64,000 bases of DNA from contig CAVOGV010000029.1 of the NCBI GenBank assembly GCA_963695445.1, positions 1-64,000 of the forward strand. The letters run 5' to 3'. The notes beneath the pieces are model-generated. The model was not told the origin of the DNA, did no database searches, and saw nothing but the letters and a program-made list of their open reading frames with translations. The translations under genes were made by a program, and so were the position numbers. The DNA is from Thiohalocapsa sp963695445. GTDB lineage: Bacteria; Pseudomonadota; Gammaproteobacteria; Chromatiales; Chromatiaceae. Every line of letters starts with the position of its first letter. Positions within the stretch are counted from its first letter, which is position 1. Of this stretch, positions 17,168-28,714 are shown in pieces.

Positions 17168-17195
17168 GCCGGGGTTCACTTGCGTTCACCCCGGC
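17168..17195 (+). terminator. Probable hairpin terminator after the RibD-like gene
   Basis: Arms GCCGGGGT (17168-17175) and ACCCCGGC (17188-17195) flank a 12-base loop, 22 bases after the stop codon. The sequence after it, CGATCTAATTC, has only a poor T-run, so termination efficiency is uncertain. Confidence 0.5.
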
Positions 17196-17363
17196 CGATC
17201 TAATTCGGACATGTTCGTACCGTTGCCTGGTGTCGCTGGGCGCCAGACAGGCTAACGGACTGCTCCGAATTCCCCTCAGGTCGCGACCTCCCTGTCGAAC
17301 CGCATCTTGCGCCGCATCTTGCGCGGGTAACGCTGCCGAAGTTTCGATGGCATGGCAGAGGCG

Positions 17364-17903
17364 TTACTCGGACGGCGCGTTTTCCTGCATCTGCTGCATC
17401 TGCTGCATTTGCTGCATCTGCTGCTGGATTTGCTCCCGCAGTTGGTCGAAATACGCGCTCGCCTCCTCCTTGGTGGCACCGCCGTCGCCGTCCTTGTCCA
17501 TTGCCGCGAACGACTTGGCCGAGGGCTGCTCGAACTCGGTCGGGTCGACGCTGCCATCGCTGTTCGTGTCCAGATTCTGGATAAAGGTCTCGCCTGGATC
17601 GGGCATGCCCCGTTCTTTCATGGCCTCCAGCATCTCGGGCGGGACCTGGGCCTTGAATGCGGCGCCGGCCTCGTCGGCGCTGATCGTGCCGCTGCCGTCC
17701 GTGTCCATCTTGGCGAATTGTTCTTTCTGCGGCGCCTTGGCCTCGTCCAGCGTGACCTTGCCGTCGCCGTCGGTGTCGAGTTGCTGCATGAACGCGTCCG
17801 CCGGTGAGGCGGCCTGGTCTGGCGTCTCCTCTTGGCCAAAGGCGCTTGTTGTGGCAACGGCGCTGACCAGCGCGATAACGGCGATTGGCGTGATTTTCTG
17901 CAT
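17364..17903 (-). CDS. Secreted EF-hand calcium-binding protein with Gln/Met repeat tail
   Basis: A 179-residue protein with a Sec signal peptide (MQKITPIAVIALVSAVATTS, cleavage near AFG/QEE). Four EF-hand-like loops follow: DTDGDGKVTLDE, DTDGSGTISADE, DTNSDGSVDPTE and DKDGDGGATKEE. The C-terminus is a low-complexity QQMQQM tail coded by CTG-CAT-CTG-like repeats on the plus strand (17388-17440). The start at 17903 has a GGAG site. Likely periplasmic Ca2+ binding; function unknown. The interval 17904-18397 between it and glnS holds both promoters and no gene I can support. Confidence 0.88.
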   Translation of the reverse strand: MQKITPIAVIALVSAVATTSAFGQEETPDQAASPADAFMQQLDTDGDGKVTLDEAKAPQKEQFAKMDTDGSGTISADEAGAAFKAQVPPEMLEAMKERGMPDPGETFIQNLDTNSDGSVDPTEFEQPSAKSFAAMDKDGDGGATKEEASAYFDQLREQIQQQMQQMQQMQQMQENAPSE

Positions 17904-18397
17904 TGCGTAACTCCGTCTGGTGAATCCGATTGATTGAGTTGGGCCCGGCTTGGCCCGTCGGTCCTGGCCCGTCCGCCCGGGGTCGGTGCGATCGGGTTTG
18001 GTCGGCGGACCCCTGAATACCGTGCCTGCCGCTGCCGTCTGCGCCGGATCAGCCGCTCGGCGTGCGCGACGGGCGCCGACAGGGTAGTTGCAGCCGGCGT
18101 CCGTGGCAAACGCCATGTTGGGTCTGGCCTGCGAATTCGGCGCGATGGCACTTCTAAGCAGCAGCGCAAGTACAGTATGCTGGCGCGCTTGACACCGACA
18201 GCGGCGCTCCCCTGGGAAACGTTTGCAGTTCGTTTGCTCCTTGGGGGCGGCGCTCGAAGCAAGACTTAAACCAGGCGACGCGCCGGTCATATTCGGAATT
18301 GGCTCGCGGCTCGCCGCGGAATCAATGCCGCGCGAACTGTCCAAGCCTGAATCTCAACACCCGATCTCCCAGCCGGATCACGCCAAGATCATCCCAG

Positions 18398-20071
<1,674 letters not shown>

Positions 20072-20220
20072 CGACGTAGGTCACTGCGGAGACCGTGATC
20101 GTCGGTCACGCAGGGCCACGAGCAGCATGCGATTCGAGCACGCGGTTTCCGAATCGCTCCGCTTTCACAGGCGTCGACCGCTGACGCCACGGCCGCAAGG
20201 CCTCCCTGAGGAGGACAGCG

Positions 20221-20796
20221 ATGAGCAAAGACGACGACTGGCTGGCACCACCCGGCGCCGGCATCCCGCGGCTGGAGCGGCAAACGCTCGGGCTTGGCAT
20301 CCGGCTGGCGGCGCAGTTGGTGACCAAGGATCGACTGACGGGCATGTTTCGCGACGAGGCCCTGCGTGCCGTTGCCGTGGCGAGGCAGTTGTCCGAGGAG
20401 GCAGGGCGCCGTCGGGTGCTGATCCCACGCTTCCTCGGCATCGAGGACAGCAGTCGTAACTGGTCGGTGTACATGACCCTGGAGCACCTGGTCATCGTCA
20501 ACAGCGCCATCGCCGCTGCCCTGCCGCGGTTGTACGCCGGTCGTGACATCAGCACCGAGGTGCGCGTGGAAGACGTTAAGCCGATCGCCGAGGCGGGACC
20601 CGAGCAGATCGAGGACCTGGTCCGGCTGGTGGACCGTTACACCGACATGGTCGAGAAGCTCGGCAACCTGCGGGCCGGCATCTCGCACCCGCATCCCTGG
20701 TTCGGATCACTGTCCGCGGCGCAGTGGCACGCCTTGGCCGCGGTGCACAACGGCGTGCATCGGCGCCAGGTCGAGCGCATCGTCAAGGCGCTCTAG
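20221..20796 (+). CDS. DinB-like four-helix-bundle protein
   Basis: A 191-residue helical protein with features of the DinB/YfiT superfamily: SVYMTLEHLVIVNSAIAAAL carries the first metal-type His, and ALAAVHNGVHRRQVERIV carries the C-terminal paired histidines. Such proteins bind a divalent metal and often catalyse thiol-dependent transfers, but the substrate here is unknown. The start is clear from a strong GAGGAGG. It sits three bases before the LOG-family gene and is probably cotranscribed with it. Confidence 0.75.
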   Translation: MSKDDDWLAPPGAGIPRLERQTLGLGIRLAAQLVTKDRLTGMFRDEALRAVAVARQLSEEAGRRRVLIPRFLGIEDSSRNWSVYMTLEHLVIVNSAIAAALPRLYAGRDISTEVRVEDVKPIAEAGPEQIEDLVRLVDRYTDMVEKLGNLRAGISHPHPWFGSLSAAQWHALAAVHNGVHRRQVERIVKAL

Positions 20797-20799
20797 GGC

Positions 20800-21540
20800 G
20801 TGGACAAGCCGCCTGTTCGGTCCGGATCGGACCTGAATGGACTGGTCGCGCCGGAGCAGCGCGACATCGAACTGCTGCGCGGTCCGGACGACCTGCTGGC
20901 GGATTTCGACCGTGCCGTAACCGTGTTCAACGAGTTTGTGCATGGCTATCGGGCCTTGTACGAACTCGGGCGAACGGTCACCGTGTTCGGCTCCGCCCGG
21001 TTCGACGAGGATCACCGTTATTATCGCCTCGCTCGCGAGATCGGGGAGGGCCTGGCTGCGGCGGGTTTCACCGTGATGACCGGCGGTGGACCGGGCGTTA
21101 TGGAGGCCGCGAACCGCGGCGCTCAGGAAGGCGGCGGCCAAAGCGTCGGCTGCAACATCCGTCTGCCCTGCGAACAGAAGCCCAATCCCTACCTCGACCG
21201 AATGTTGACCTTCGACTACTTCTTCGTGCGCAAGGTCATGCTGGTCAAGTACTCGACCGGGTTTGTGTTCATGCCCGGCGGTTTCGGCACCCTAGACGAG
21301 CTTTTCGAGACCCTCACCCTCATCCAGACCGGCAAGCTCCAGGCATTCCCCTGTGTCGGCGTCGGCAAGGCATTTTGGCAGCCGCTGGTAGATTTTGTGC
21401 TCGAACGCCTGTTCGCCGAGGGCACGGTCCGTCCGGACGAGGTTGGCATCGAGCTTTTCGACAGCGCCGCCGACGTCGTCGCCCATCTCTCCGAGCACTG
21501 CGCCGGCGGCGATGATCCGCGCGCAAGTAAATCGACTTGA
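20800..21540 (+). CDS. TIGR00730/LOG family Rossmann-fold nucleoside monophosphate phosphoribohydrolase
   Basis: A 246-residue protein with a GTG start three bases after the DinB-like stop. Diagnostic motifs are TVTVFGSARF, TVMTGGGPGVMEAANRGA and VFMPGGFGTLDELFETL, with the catalytic Arg/Glu pair in the last two. LOG-type enzymes release the base from nucleoside 5'-monophosphates (AMP and similar; cytokinin riboside phosphates in plants). It is of the longer bacterial type, related to PpnN-like homologues, though without PpnN's extra domains. Confidence 0.9.
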   Translation: MDKPPVRSGSDLNGLVAPEQRDIELLRGPDDLLADFDRAVTVFNEFVHGYRALYELGRTVTVFGSARFDEDHRYYRLAREIGEGLAAAGFTVMTGGGPGVMEAANRGAQEGGGQSVGCNIRLPCEQKPNPYLDRMLTFDYFFVRKVMLVKYSTGFVFMPGGFGTLDELFETLTLIQTGKLQAFPCVGVGKAFWQPLVDFVLERLFAEGTVRPDEVGIELFDSAADVVAHLSEHCAGGDDPRASKST

Positions 21541-21559
21541 GGTCGACCTGTCATCAGCA

Positions 21560-21642
21560 CTCCCGTGGGAGCGATTTGCAATCGCGACGGCAACGCTGTA
21601 AACCGGTCTCCCGTGGGAGCGATTAGCAATCGGACGGCAACG
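21560..21642. repeat. Two direct copies of a REP-like 35-bp repeat
   Basis: Copies at 21560-21595 and 21608-21642 share CTCCCGTGGGAGCGATT, then GCAATCG and GACGGCAACG. Each contains a palindrome, CTCCCGTGGGAG, and a second dyad around GCGATTTGCAATCGC. Spacing is 48 bases start to start. They lie between the LOG gene stop and the UDG-like gene and resemble repetitive extragenic palindromes. Confidence 0.75.
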
Positions 21643-21699
21643 ACAGCGGATCTGCGCGCGGTGCGATTCCCTGCTTGGGCTTACTGCCGGATTGGCAGA

Positions 21700-22344
21700 A
21701 TGAATGACACGTGCGTGGACAGTCTCATCGCATTGCACAGCGCGCTGCGACAATGCCGCGACTGCGCGCGCATGCGCGGCCCGCCAGTGCATGGGGAACC
21801 GGTGGCGTCGCCGGTCATGCTGATCGGTCAGGCGCCGGGGACGAAGGAGATCGAGCAGGCTAGGCCGTTTTGCTGGACCGCCGGTAAGACCCTGTTCCGT
21901 TGGTTCGAGCCGCTTGGCCTAGACGAGCCGACGTTCCGCCAGCGCGTCTACATGACGGCCGTGTGCCGCTGCTTTCCGGGCAAGAACCCCCGTGGCGGCG
22001 ACCGCGTACCGGATCGCGTCGAGATTGCCGCCTGCGCGCGCTGGTGGCAACGCGAGATCGAGCTGGTGCAGCCGCGGCTGATCATCGCCGTCGGCAAACT
22101 CGCAATCGGCTGCTTTGTGCGCGTGGACCGGCTCGACGCGGTGGTTGGCCAACACTGGCGCTTGACCTCGGGTCCAGGAGCCGGTGCGGATCTGGTGCCT
22201 TTACCACACCCATCCGGCGCCTCCACCTGGTTTAAGACCGAGCCGGGGCGCACCTTGTTGCCGCGGGCACTGGAACTGATCGCTTCTCATCCGAGTTGGC
22301 GCGCGGTCACCCGAACGCCCGCTCCGGGTGGAGTCCATGACTGA
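21700..22344 (+). CDS. Uracil-DNA glycosylase superfamily protein
   Basis: A 214-residue protein of the UDG superfamily (family 4/5-like). PVMLIGQAPGTKEIEQARPF is motif 1 with a Gln replacing the usual Glu (GEAPG in family 4). CRDCARMR near the N-terminus and CRCFPGKNPRGGDRVP in the middle give Cys residues that may bind a cluster, though only some of the four family-4 Cys are evident. PLPHPSGASTWF is the HPSG motif 2. It probably removes uracil or another damaged base, or is a non-canonical member. Its last 38 bases overlap the convergent GT4 gene. Confidence 0.82.
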   Translation: MNDTCVDSLIALHSALRQCRDCARMRGPPVHGEPVASPVMLIGQAPGTKEIEQARPFCWTAGKTLFRWFEPLGLDEPTFRQRVYMTAVCRCFPGKNPRGGDRVPDRVEIAACARWWQREIELVQPRLIIAVGKLAIGCFVRVDRLDAVVGQHWRLTSGPGAGADLVPLPHPSGASTWFKTEPGRTLLPRALELIASHPSWRAVTRTPAPGGVHD

Positions 22345-23608
22345 CCAGATGCGGCGCTGACAGCAGTGTATGCATCTCCACCGCAACCCGGCGGTAGCTG
22401 AAATAATGCAGGCCGATGTGGTAGTTCTGCTCGACGATCTCGCCGCGATAGGCCTCGTCGTCGAGCACCCGGCGCACCTCGCCGATGGTCTCGGCGGTGA
22501 TGAAGCCGTCGATCTCGATGGTGTCGAAGCCCAGTGGCTCGATGTCGGTGCGGAAGATCGAGTACCGGTTACAGAGGATCGGTTTGCGGTGGTAGACCGC
22601 TTCTAGGAAGGCGTTGCCGAAGCCCTCGTAAGTGCTCGGGTAGGTGACGAGGTCGGCCTCGTTGTAGGCGTCCCAGATGCTGAACGGCGCTTGCTGTACA
22701 CTGCCGGCGCCGGCGTCGATGAGGTCCTGTGCCAGGATCAACTCTACCCCCAGCAACCGCGCGTAGTCCGCGATGCGAGCGCCGTAGGCCTGGCCCTCGT
22801 CGCCGGCGCTGTGGCTGATGACCAGCTTGATGCGCGGGTCGTCCAGTCGTCTGACCAGTTCGATAGAGGTCTCGATGCCCTTGCGTTGAACGATGCGCGT
22901 GGGCTGCAGCACCATGATGTCGTCGTCGCCAATCCCGAGCGCGGCGCGCAGACCTCGGCGGCCGTCGCCGAGCGGGGGCTGGTCGAAGTCCATCACGTTG
23001 GGAATCACGGTACAGGGCAGACCAGTGCGCCGGCTGAATTCCCGCGCTGCCTGGGTATTGATCACGACGTGGTCGATCTGCGCTAGCCGGGGCGGGAAGG
23101 CGGTGACGAGATAATCATCGACGCAATTGACCAGGAATCGGTCACGTTCCCAAACGAAGTCGTGGTGATGGGCGATACAGGCCACCGGCGTCTCCATCAC
23201 GGTCTCCACCAGCGCCAGGCCCAGCGGCAGGTTCATTGGGATGGTCAGGCAGTTCTCGGCGATGATCAGATCCAGGTCGAAGTGGCCGATTGCGGTGCGC
23301 AGCTGATGGTCGATGCGCTGGGTCAGTTGGCGTACCTGGTTGCTCAGGGTATGCGAGCGCAGCCGATCGGCGAATGCCTCGGCGTTGATCGCCTCGATCT
23401 CCGGATGGCGAAAATGTGCCTCCGGGATCAGAAAGCTGCGGTCCGCCGGGCGGTCATCGCAGACGCCGGCGATGTAGAAACAACTGTGGCCCATTGACTC
23501 CAGCACCGCGGCCCATTTTTCGATCTCCAGGCTGACGCCATCCGTGCCGCTGATGCGTGTGGAAACGAAGCCAATCCGTTTTGGACCGTTCTTTTTTCGC
23601 GTGACCAT
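22307..23608 (-). CDS. Glycosyltransferase family 4 protein
   Basis: A 433-residue GT-B glycosyltransferase. The N-terminal domain starts KRIGFVSTRISGTDGVSLE and includes ACIAHHHDFVWERDRF. The C-terminal donor-binding domain has VLQPTRIVQRKGIETSIELV and the E-x7-E motif in TYEGFGNAFLEAVYHRKP. The donor and acceptor are unknown; gene order gives no polysaccharide context. The start at 23608 has a GAGG upstream; a TTG at 23644 would add 12 residues. It ends inside the convergent UDG gene. Confidence 0.88.
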   Translation of the reverse strand: MVTRKKNGPKRIGFVSTRISGTDGVSLEIEKWAAVLESMGHSCFYIAGVCDDRPADRSFLIPEAHFRHPEIEAINAEAFADRLRSHTLSNQVRQLTQRIDHQLRTAIGHFDLDLIIAENCLTIPMNLPLGLALVETVMETPVACIAHHHDFVWERDRFLVNCVDDYLVTAFPPRLAQIDHVVINTQAAREFSRRTGLPCTVIPNVMDFDQPPLGDGRRGLRAALGIGDDDIMVLQPTRIVQRKGIETSIELVRRLDDPRIKLVISHSAGDEGQAYGARIADYARLLGVELILAQDLIDAGAGSVQQAPFSIWDAYNEADLVTYPSTYEGFGNAFLEAVYHRKPILCNRYSIFRTDIEPLGFDTIEIDGFITAETIGEVRRVLDDEAYRGEIVEQNYHIGLHYFSYRRVAVEMHTLLSAPHLVSHGLHPERAFG

Positions 23609-23951
23609 CGAACCGATAACCTCGAAAGGCGCAGGCAGTTGCAAGTCGGCGAACCAATCGTCGGGTGAATAGCGCCGGGTGAACGGCGCCGACGTCCAGG
23701 TCGCGCTCGGAGTCTAAGGCGGATCGATGAAGACTGACAATGCTGCGGATAGGGGCTTCGATGTCTTGATTGGCCCTTCGGCGCGTCAGGCGCGGAAGCG
23801 CGATACCAAAGGCCGACGGTTTCCACCGTTTCCGTCGTTGGAGACGTCGCAGATTGCCTTGGCCGACATAGCGGTCGTATCGCTGTCCGCGCGCCTAATA
23901 TCAACCTGGGTCTGGCATTTGCACTACGATGCGGCAAAACAGCGTCGGCCG
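23609..23951. other. Noncoding interval between GT4 and argA
   Basis: A region of about 340 bp with no gene I can support. A TGGCATTTGCAC stretch near 23921 faintly resembles a sigma-54 box but the GG-GC spacing is wrong. Confidence 0.4.
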
Positions 23952-25337
23952 CTATTGCTGCAACGGCTTGATGTAGACCTGTGAGTTGCGCCGATAGTTG
24001 TAGAGTTCCTGCTTGGTCAGCGGCAGGTCCGCGAGCTGCGCGGGCTGGAAGCCGCGTTCGCGAAACCAGTGCGCGGTTTGGGTGGTGAGTACGAAGATGC
24101 GCGTGAGTCCGCGTTCACGCGCCAATGCCTCCATGCGCGCGAGCAGTCGGTCGCCGCGGCCGCGGTCGCGATAGTCCGGATGTACGGCGACGCAGGCGAG
24201 TTCGGCCATCTTTTCGTCCGGAAAGCAGAACAAGGCGGCGCAGGAGATGACGGTGCCGTCCCGCTCGGTGACCTGGAAGCGGTCGATGCTGGTCTCCAGG
24301 TACTCTCGGGGGCGCGACACCAGGACGCCGCCCTGTTCCATGGGACGCAGCAACTCGCGTATGCCGGCGATGTCATCGATGCGGGCCGGTCGCAGTTCTT
24401 CGAACGGACGGTCTGAGATCAGCGTGCCGACACCGTCGCGGGTGAATAGCTCGCGCAGTAGTGCGCCGTCGGCGTGGCGACTGATCAAATGCGCGCGCCG
24501 GATGCCGCTGCGGCAGGCATCGGCGCCGGCACGCAGGGCTTGGGCGAGGTCTTCGGCGGGCTTGGGATCGGCTTCGAGCAAGGCGTCGACATCGGCGGCC
24601 AGTAGGTTCGAGATCAGCTGTCCGTCGGTGTCGCTGACGCCATGGTCTTCGATCAGGAAAATCAGCTTGTCGGCATTCAATGCGATGGCGGCGGCACGGG
24701 CGATGTCGGCGGCGCTGAGGTTGAACACCTCACCGGTGGGGGAGTAGCCGATGGGTGGCATCAGGGCGACCGCGCCGTCGTCGAGACGCTGCCGCAGCGA
24801 TAGCTTGTCGATGCGACGCACGGCGCCGGTGTGTTGGTAGTCGACGCCGTCGAGCACACCAAGGGGGCGTGCGGTGACGAAGTTGCCGGATGCAACCGGT
24901 ATGCGCACCCCGGCCATGGGCGAGTTGGCGAGGCCCATGGACAGCAGCGCCTCGAGCTCGACCCGGGCGCTGCCGGCGGCGTCCTTGACGCAGCCGAGCG
25001 CGGCGGCATCGGTGACGCGCAGGCCGTTTACGTAGTGCATTTGCGCACCGCGGTCGGCGAGGCGCTGTTCGATCTGAGGCCGCGCTCCATGCACGAGCAC
25101 TAGCCGGATGCCGAGTCCGTGCAGCAATGCGATGTCGTGCACCAGTTCCGGCAGGTGCGCGTCGGCCAGGACCTCGCCGCCGAAGGCAATGACAAAGGTG
25201 CGACCGCGATGGGCATGCACATAGGGCGTGCATTGGCGGAACCAGTCGACGAATGCGTCCGGTCCCGTGGCCGATCTCCTGGTTGGGATTGCCTTTGTGG
25301 TCGGCGATGCGGGCACGGCCGGCGGATCATCCTGCAT
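23952..25337 (-). CDS. argA: Amino-acid N-acetyltransferase (N-acetylglutamate synthase)
   Basis: A 461-residue classical ArgA. The amino-acid-kinase-like N-terminal domain (about 25-300; TFVIAFGGEVLADAHLPEL, LVLVHGARPQIEQRL) binds arginine for feedback control. The C-terminal GNAT domain includes ELACVAVHPDYRDRGRGDRL, the acetyl-CoA pyrophosphate loop. It makes N-acetylglutamate, the first step of arginine synthesis. It follows pilR by 22 bases on the same strand, so it may be in that transcript. Confidence 0.96.
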   Translation of the reverse strand: MQDDPPAVPASPTTKAIPTRRSATGPDAFVDWFRQCTPYVHAHRGRTFVIAFGGEVLADAHLPELVHDIALLHGLGIRLVLVHGARPQIEQRLADRGAQMHYVNGLRVTDAAALGCVKDAAGSARVELEALLSMGLANSPMAGVRIPVASGNFVTARPLGVLDGVDYQHTGAVRRIDKLSLRQRLDDGAVALMPPIGYSPTGEVFNLSAADIARAAAIALNADKLIFLIEDHGVSDTDGQLISNLLAADVDALLEADPKPAEDLAQALRAGADACRSGIRRAHLISRHADGALLRELFTRDGVGTLISDRPFEELRPARIDDIAGIRELLRPMEQGGVLVSRPREYLETSIDRFQVTERDGTVISCAALFCFPDEKMAELACVAVHPDYRDRGRGDRLLARMEALARERGLTRIFVLTTQTAHWFRERGFQPAQLADLPLTKQELYNYRRNSQVYIKPLQQ

Positions 25338-25359
25338 GGGTAGGTTGGGCTCTTGCGGG

Positions 25360-26760
<1,401 letters not shown>

Positions 26761-26809
26761 TGTCCCAACGTTGTCAACTGAACCTGATTGCCTTCGCTAA
26801 CCGCGGCTG

Positions 26810-28444
26810 TCATCCGCCAAAAACCAGCCGGAAGCGTGCCCCTGTTGTTTCGCTGCCAATATACTCCAAGCGGATGGCATTCGCTTCGGCCAACTCCCGT
26901 GCGGCATACAGCCCGAGCCCCGTCCCGCTGCTGGAGGTGGTGAAGAAGGGCTCGAAGATATCTCCCATGTGGGCTTCCGCAATGCCTGGGCCGGTGTCCG
27001 ACAGGGTCACGACGACGGCGTCGAGGGTGGTCGATCGTGTCGCCTGGAGGGTGATGGTGGGCGCCTCCCCATCGTGAACACCGTGCTTGTCCGCATTGTC
27101 GCAAAGATTGCGCAGAATCTGCCCCAGGTGGCGAGGGTCGACATGCACCAGCAGGGGTCCGTCGCCGATCTCCAGCAGAAGCCGATCACGAATCTGTGCG
27201 TGATTGTCGCGGTATTCGTCGCAGAAGGTTGCCAGCCAGGGACCGAGATCGAGCGCCTGGGTATGGGCATCGCGGCGGCGCGACAGCTCCAGCACGCTGC
27301 TGACGGTCTCGTCGATACGCAAGGCATTGCGACGCACGATGCCGAGCAGGTGCCGGTCATCGTCGCCGAGCCTGTCCGATTCCGCCAACAGCTGAGTCGC
27401 GTGGGTCACCGACGACAGGGGATTGCGAATGTTGTGGGCGATGCTTGCCGTCAATCGCCCAAGGGATGCGAGCTTGATCTCCTGCGCCTGGCGCAATAGC
27501 TCGCGGTTGTCCCGCAGATAGATCAATGCCCCGCTGGCGCGGTCGCGGCCGAGTAGGTGGAGCGTCGGGATGATCTCCTCGTCGTTGATCTGGAGCAGAC
27601 TGCCGTCTGGGTTCGTGCCCTTTAGTTCGCGCGCGAACCAGTCGCGCAGTTGCGGCGCGAGCTGAAACAGCGGATCGCCGCCGCGCGCATCCCGCGTTCC
27701 GAGTAGCCGTCTGGCGGCGTTGTTCATCAACATGACATGGCGGTCGCCGTCGATAACGACCACGCCCGTCGACATGCTCTGTATGACATAGTCGTTGAGT
27801 TTGGATAGGTCTGCGATATCGACCTTGCGTCGCGCCGCGAGCTGTTCGGTTTCCCGCAAGCGCGAAGTCAGGACGTGCACGAGCAATGCAACGGCGAAGT
27901 AGGTCAGCCCCAGCAGTCCTGCCTGGGTGTAGGTGCCGGTGGAACTGCCGAAATAGAGTTCGGCGTAAATCTGTTGCGTGATCACCGCCAGCGTTGCCAG
28001 CGAGGCGAACAGCAGCGATAGCCGCCCTTCCATGAGGATAGCGCCGACGATCACGGCGATGGCGGGCAGCAGTCCAAGTCCGGTGCCGACGCCGCCGCTG
28101 ATGTGCATCAGCAGCGTGTAGGTGATGATGTCCAGAAACACGGCGATCTGTATCTGCTGCTCGCGCGTTGGCCAGCGCAACGCGATCAAGAGTCCGCTCA
28201 GCAGGATCAGTGCGGCCTGGATCGCCAGGATCAGCCGCGCCGTGGCCGGGTCACCCGAGCCGGCGAGCCAGGGTGTTTCCTTCGGGAAGGAAAACACGAC
28301 GATCAGCAGCGCGGCCAAGACCAGCCGATATAGGAACAGCCAGGTCAGCGCGCTCCTGCTCGGGAAGGCGTCGCTGTCGCGATAAGCGTTGCTTCTTGTG
28401 TTGGAGCTTGGCATGCTCGTCGAGCGAGAGGGCGCTGTCGCCAT
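26810..28444 (-). CDS. pilS: Membrane sensor histidine kinase, PilS-like
   Basis: A 544-residue sensor kinase. After a Ser/Arg-rich N-terminus, about six transmembrane helices (residues about 35-190) are followed by a PAS-like domain (GVVVIDGDRHVMLMNNAARR). The H-box is GRLTASIAHNIRNPLSSVTH, the N-box NLCDNADKHG, with DTGPGIAE and GTGLGLYAARELAE for ATP binding. Topology and position directly before pilR match PilS. The ATG at 28444 gives typical PilS length; starts as far as 28639 would add up to 65 residues, and none has a good Shine-Dalgarno. Confidence 0.9.
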   Translation of the reverse strand: MATAPSRSTSMPSSNTRSNAYRDSDAFPSRSALTWLFLYRLVLAALLIVVFSFPKETPWLAGSGDPATARLILAIQAALILLSGLLIALRWPTREQQIQIAVFLDIITYTLLMHISGGVGTGLGLLPAIAVIVGAILMEGRLSLLFASLATLAVITQQIYAELYFGSSTGTYTQAGLLGLTYFAVALLVHVLTSRLRETEQLAARRKVDIADLSKLNDYVIQSMSTGVVVIDGDRHVMLMNNAARRLLGTRDARGGDPLFQLAPQLRDWFARELKGTNPDGSLLQINDEEIIPTLHLLGRDRASGALIYLRDNRELLRQAQEIKLASLGRLTASIAHNIRNPLSSVTHATQLLAESDRLGDDDRHLLGIVRRNALRIDETVSSVLELSRRRDAHTQALDLGPWLATFCDEYRDNHAQIRDRLLLEIGDGPLLVHVDPRHLGQILRNLCDNADKHGVHDGEAPTITLQATRSTTLDAVVVTLSDTGPGIAEAHMGDIFEPFFTTSSSGTGLGLYAARELAEANAIRLEYIGSETTGARFRLVFGG

Positions 28445-28714
28445 GGATGCTGGTGTGTCGTCGACTGGGTTTTCCGCCCGCGCCGGGTCTGTCGCTGAAT
28501 CGACCGGGACAGCATAGCGCGACGGCGCATCGGATGAGTGGATTGCGAAAGGCCGGCGCTTGGTTTTTGTAGCGCCTGCAAGTTCCAGAACCAAGACAAG
28601 CTGTCTCAACAAGCGCTGAATCAGCAGCGTAACACTCAACGACCGGTTTCGTCGGCGCGGTTAGAACAGCGCGACGTTCCGGTGCGGATTACCTGCACTA
28701 GCCGGCAACAAGCG

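Noticed and set aside
23915..23935. Sigma-54 -24/-12 promoter upstream of the argA region
   Set aside because: GG and GC elements are too close together and it is not correctly placed for any gene start.
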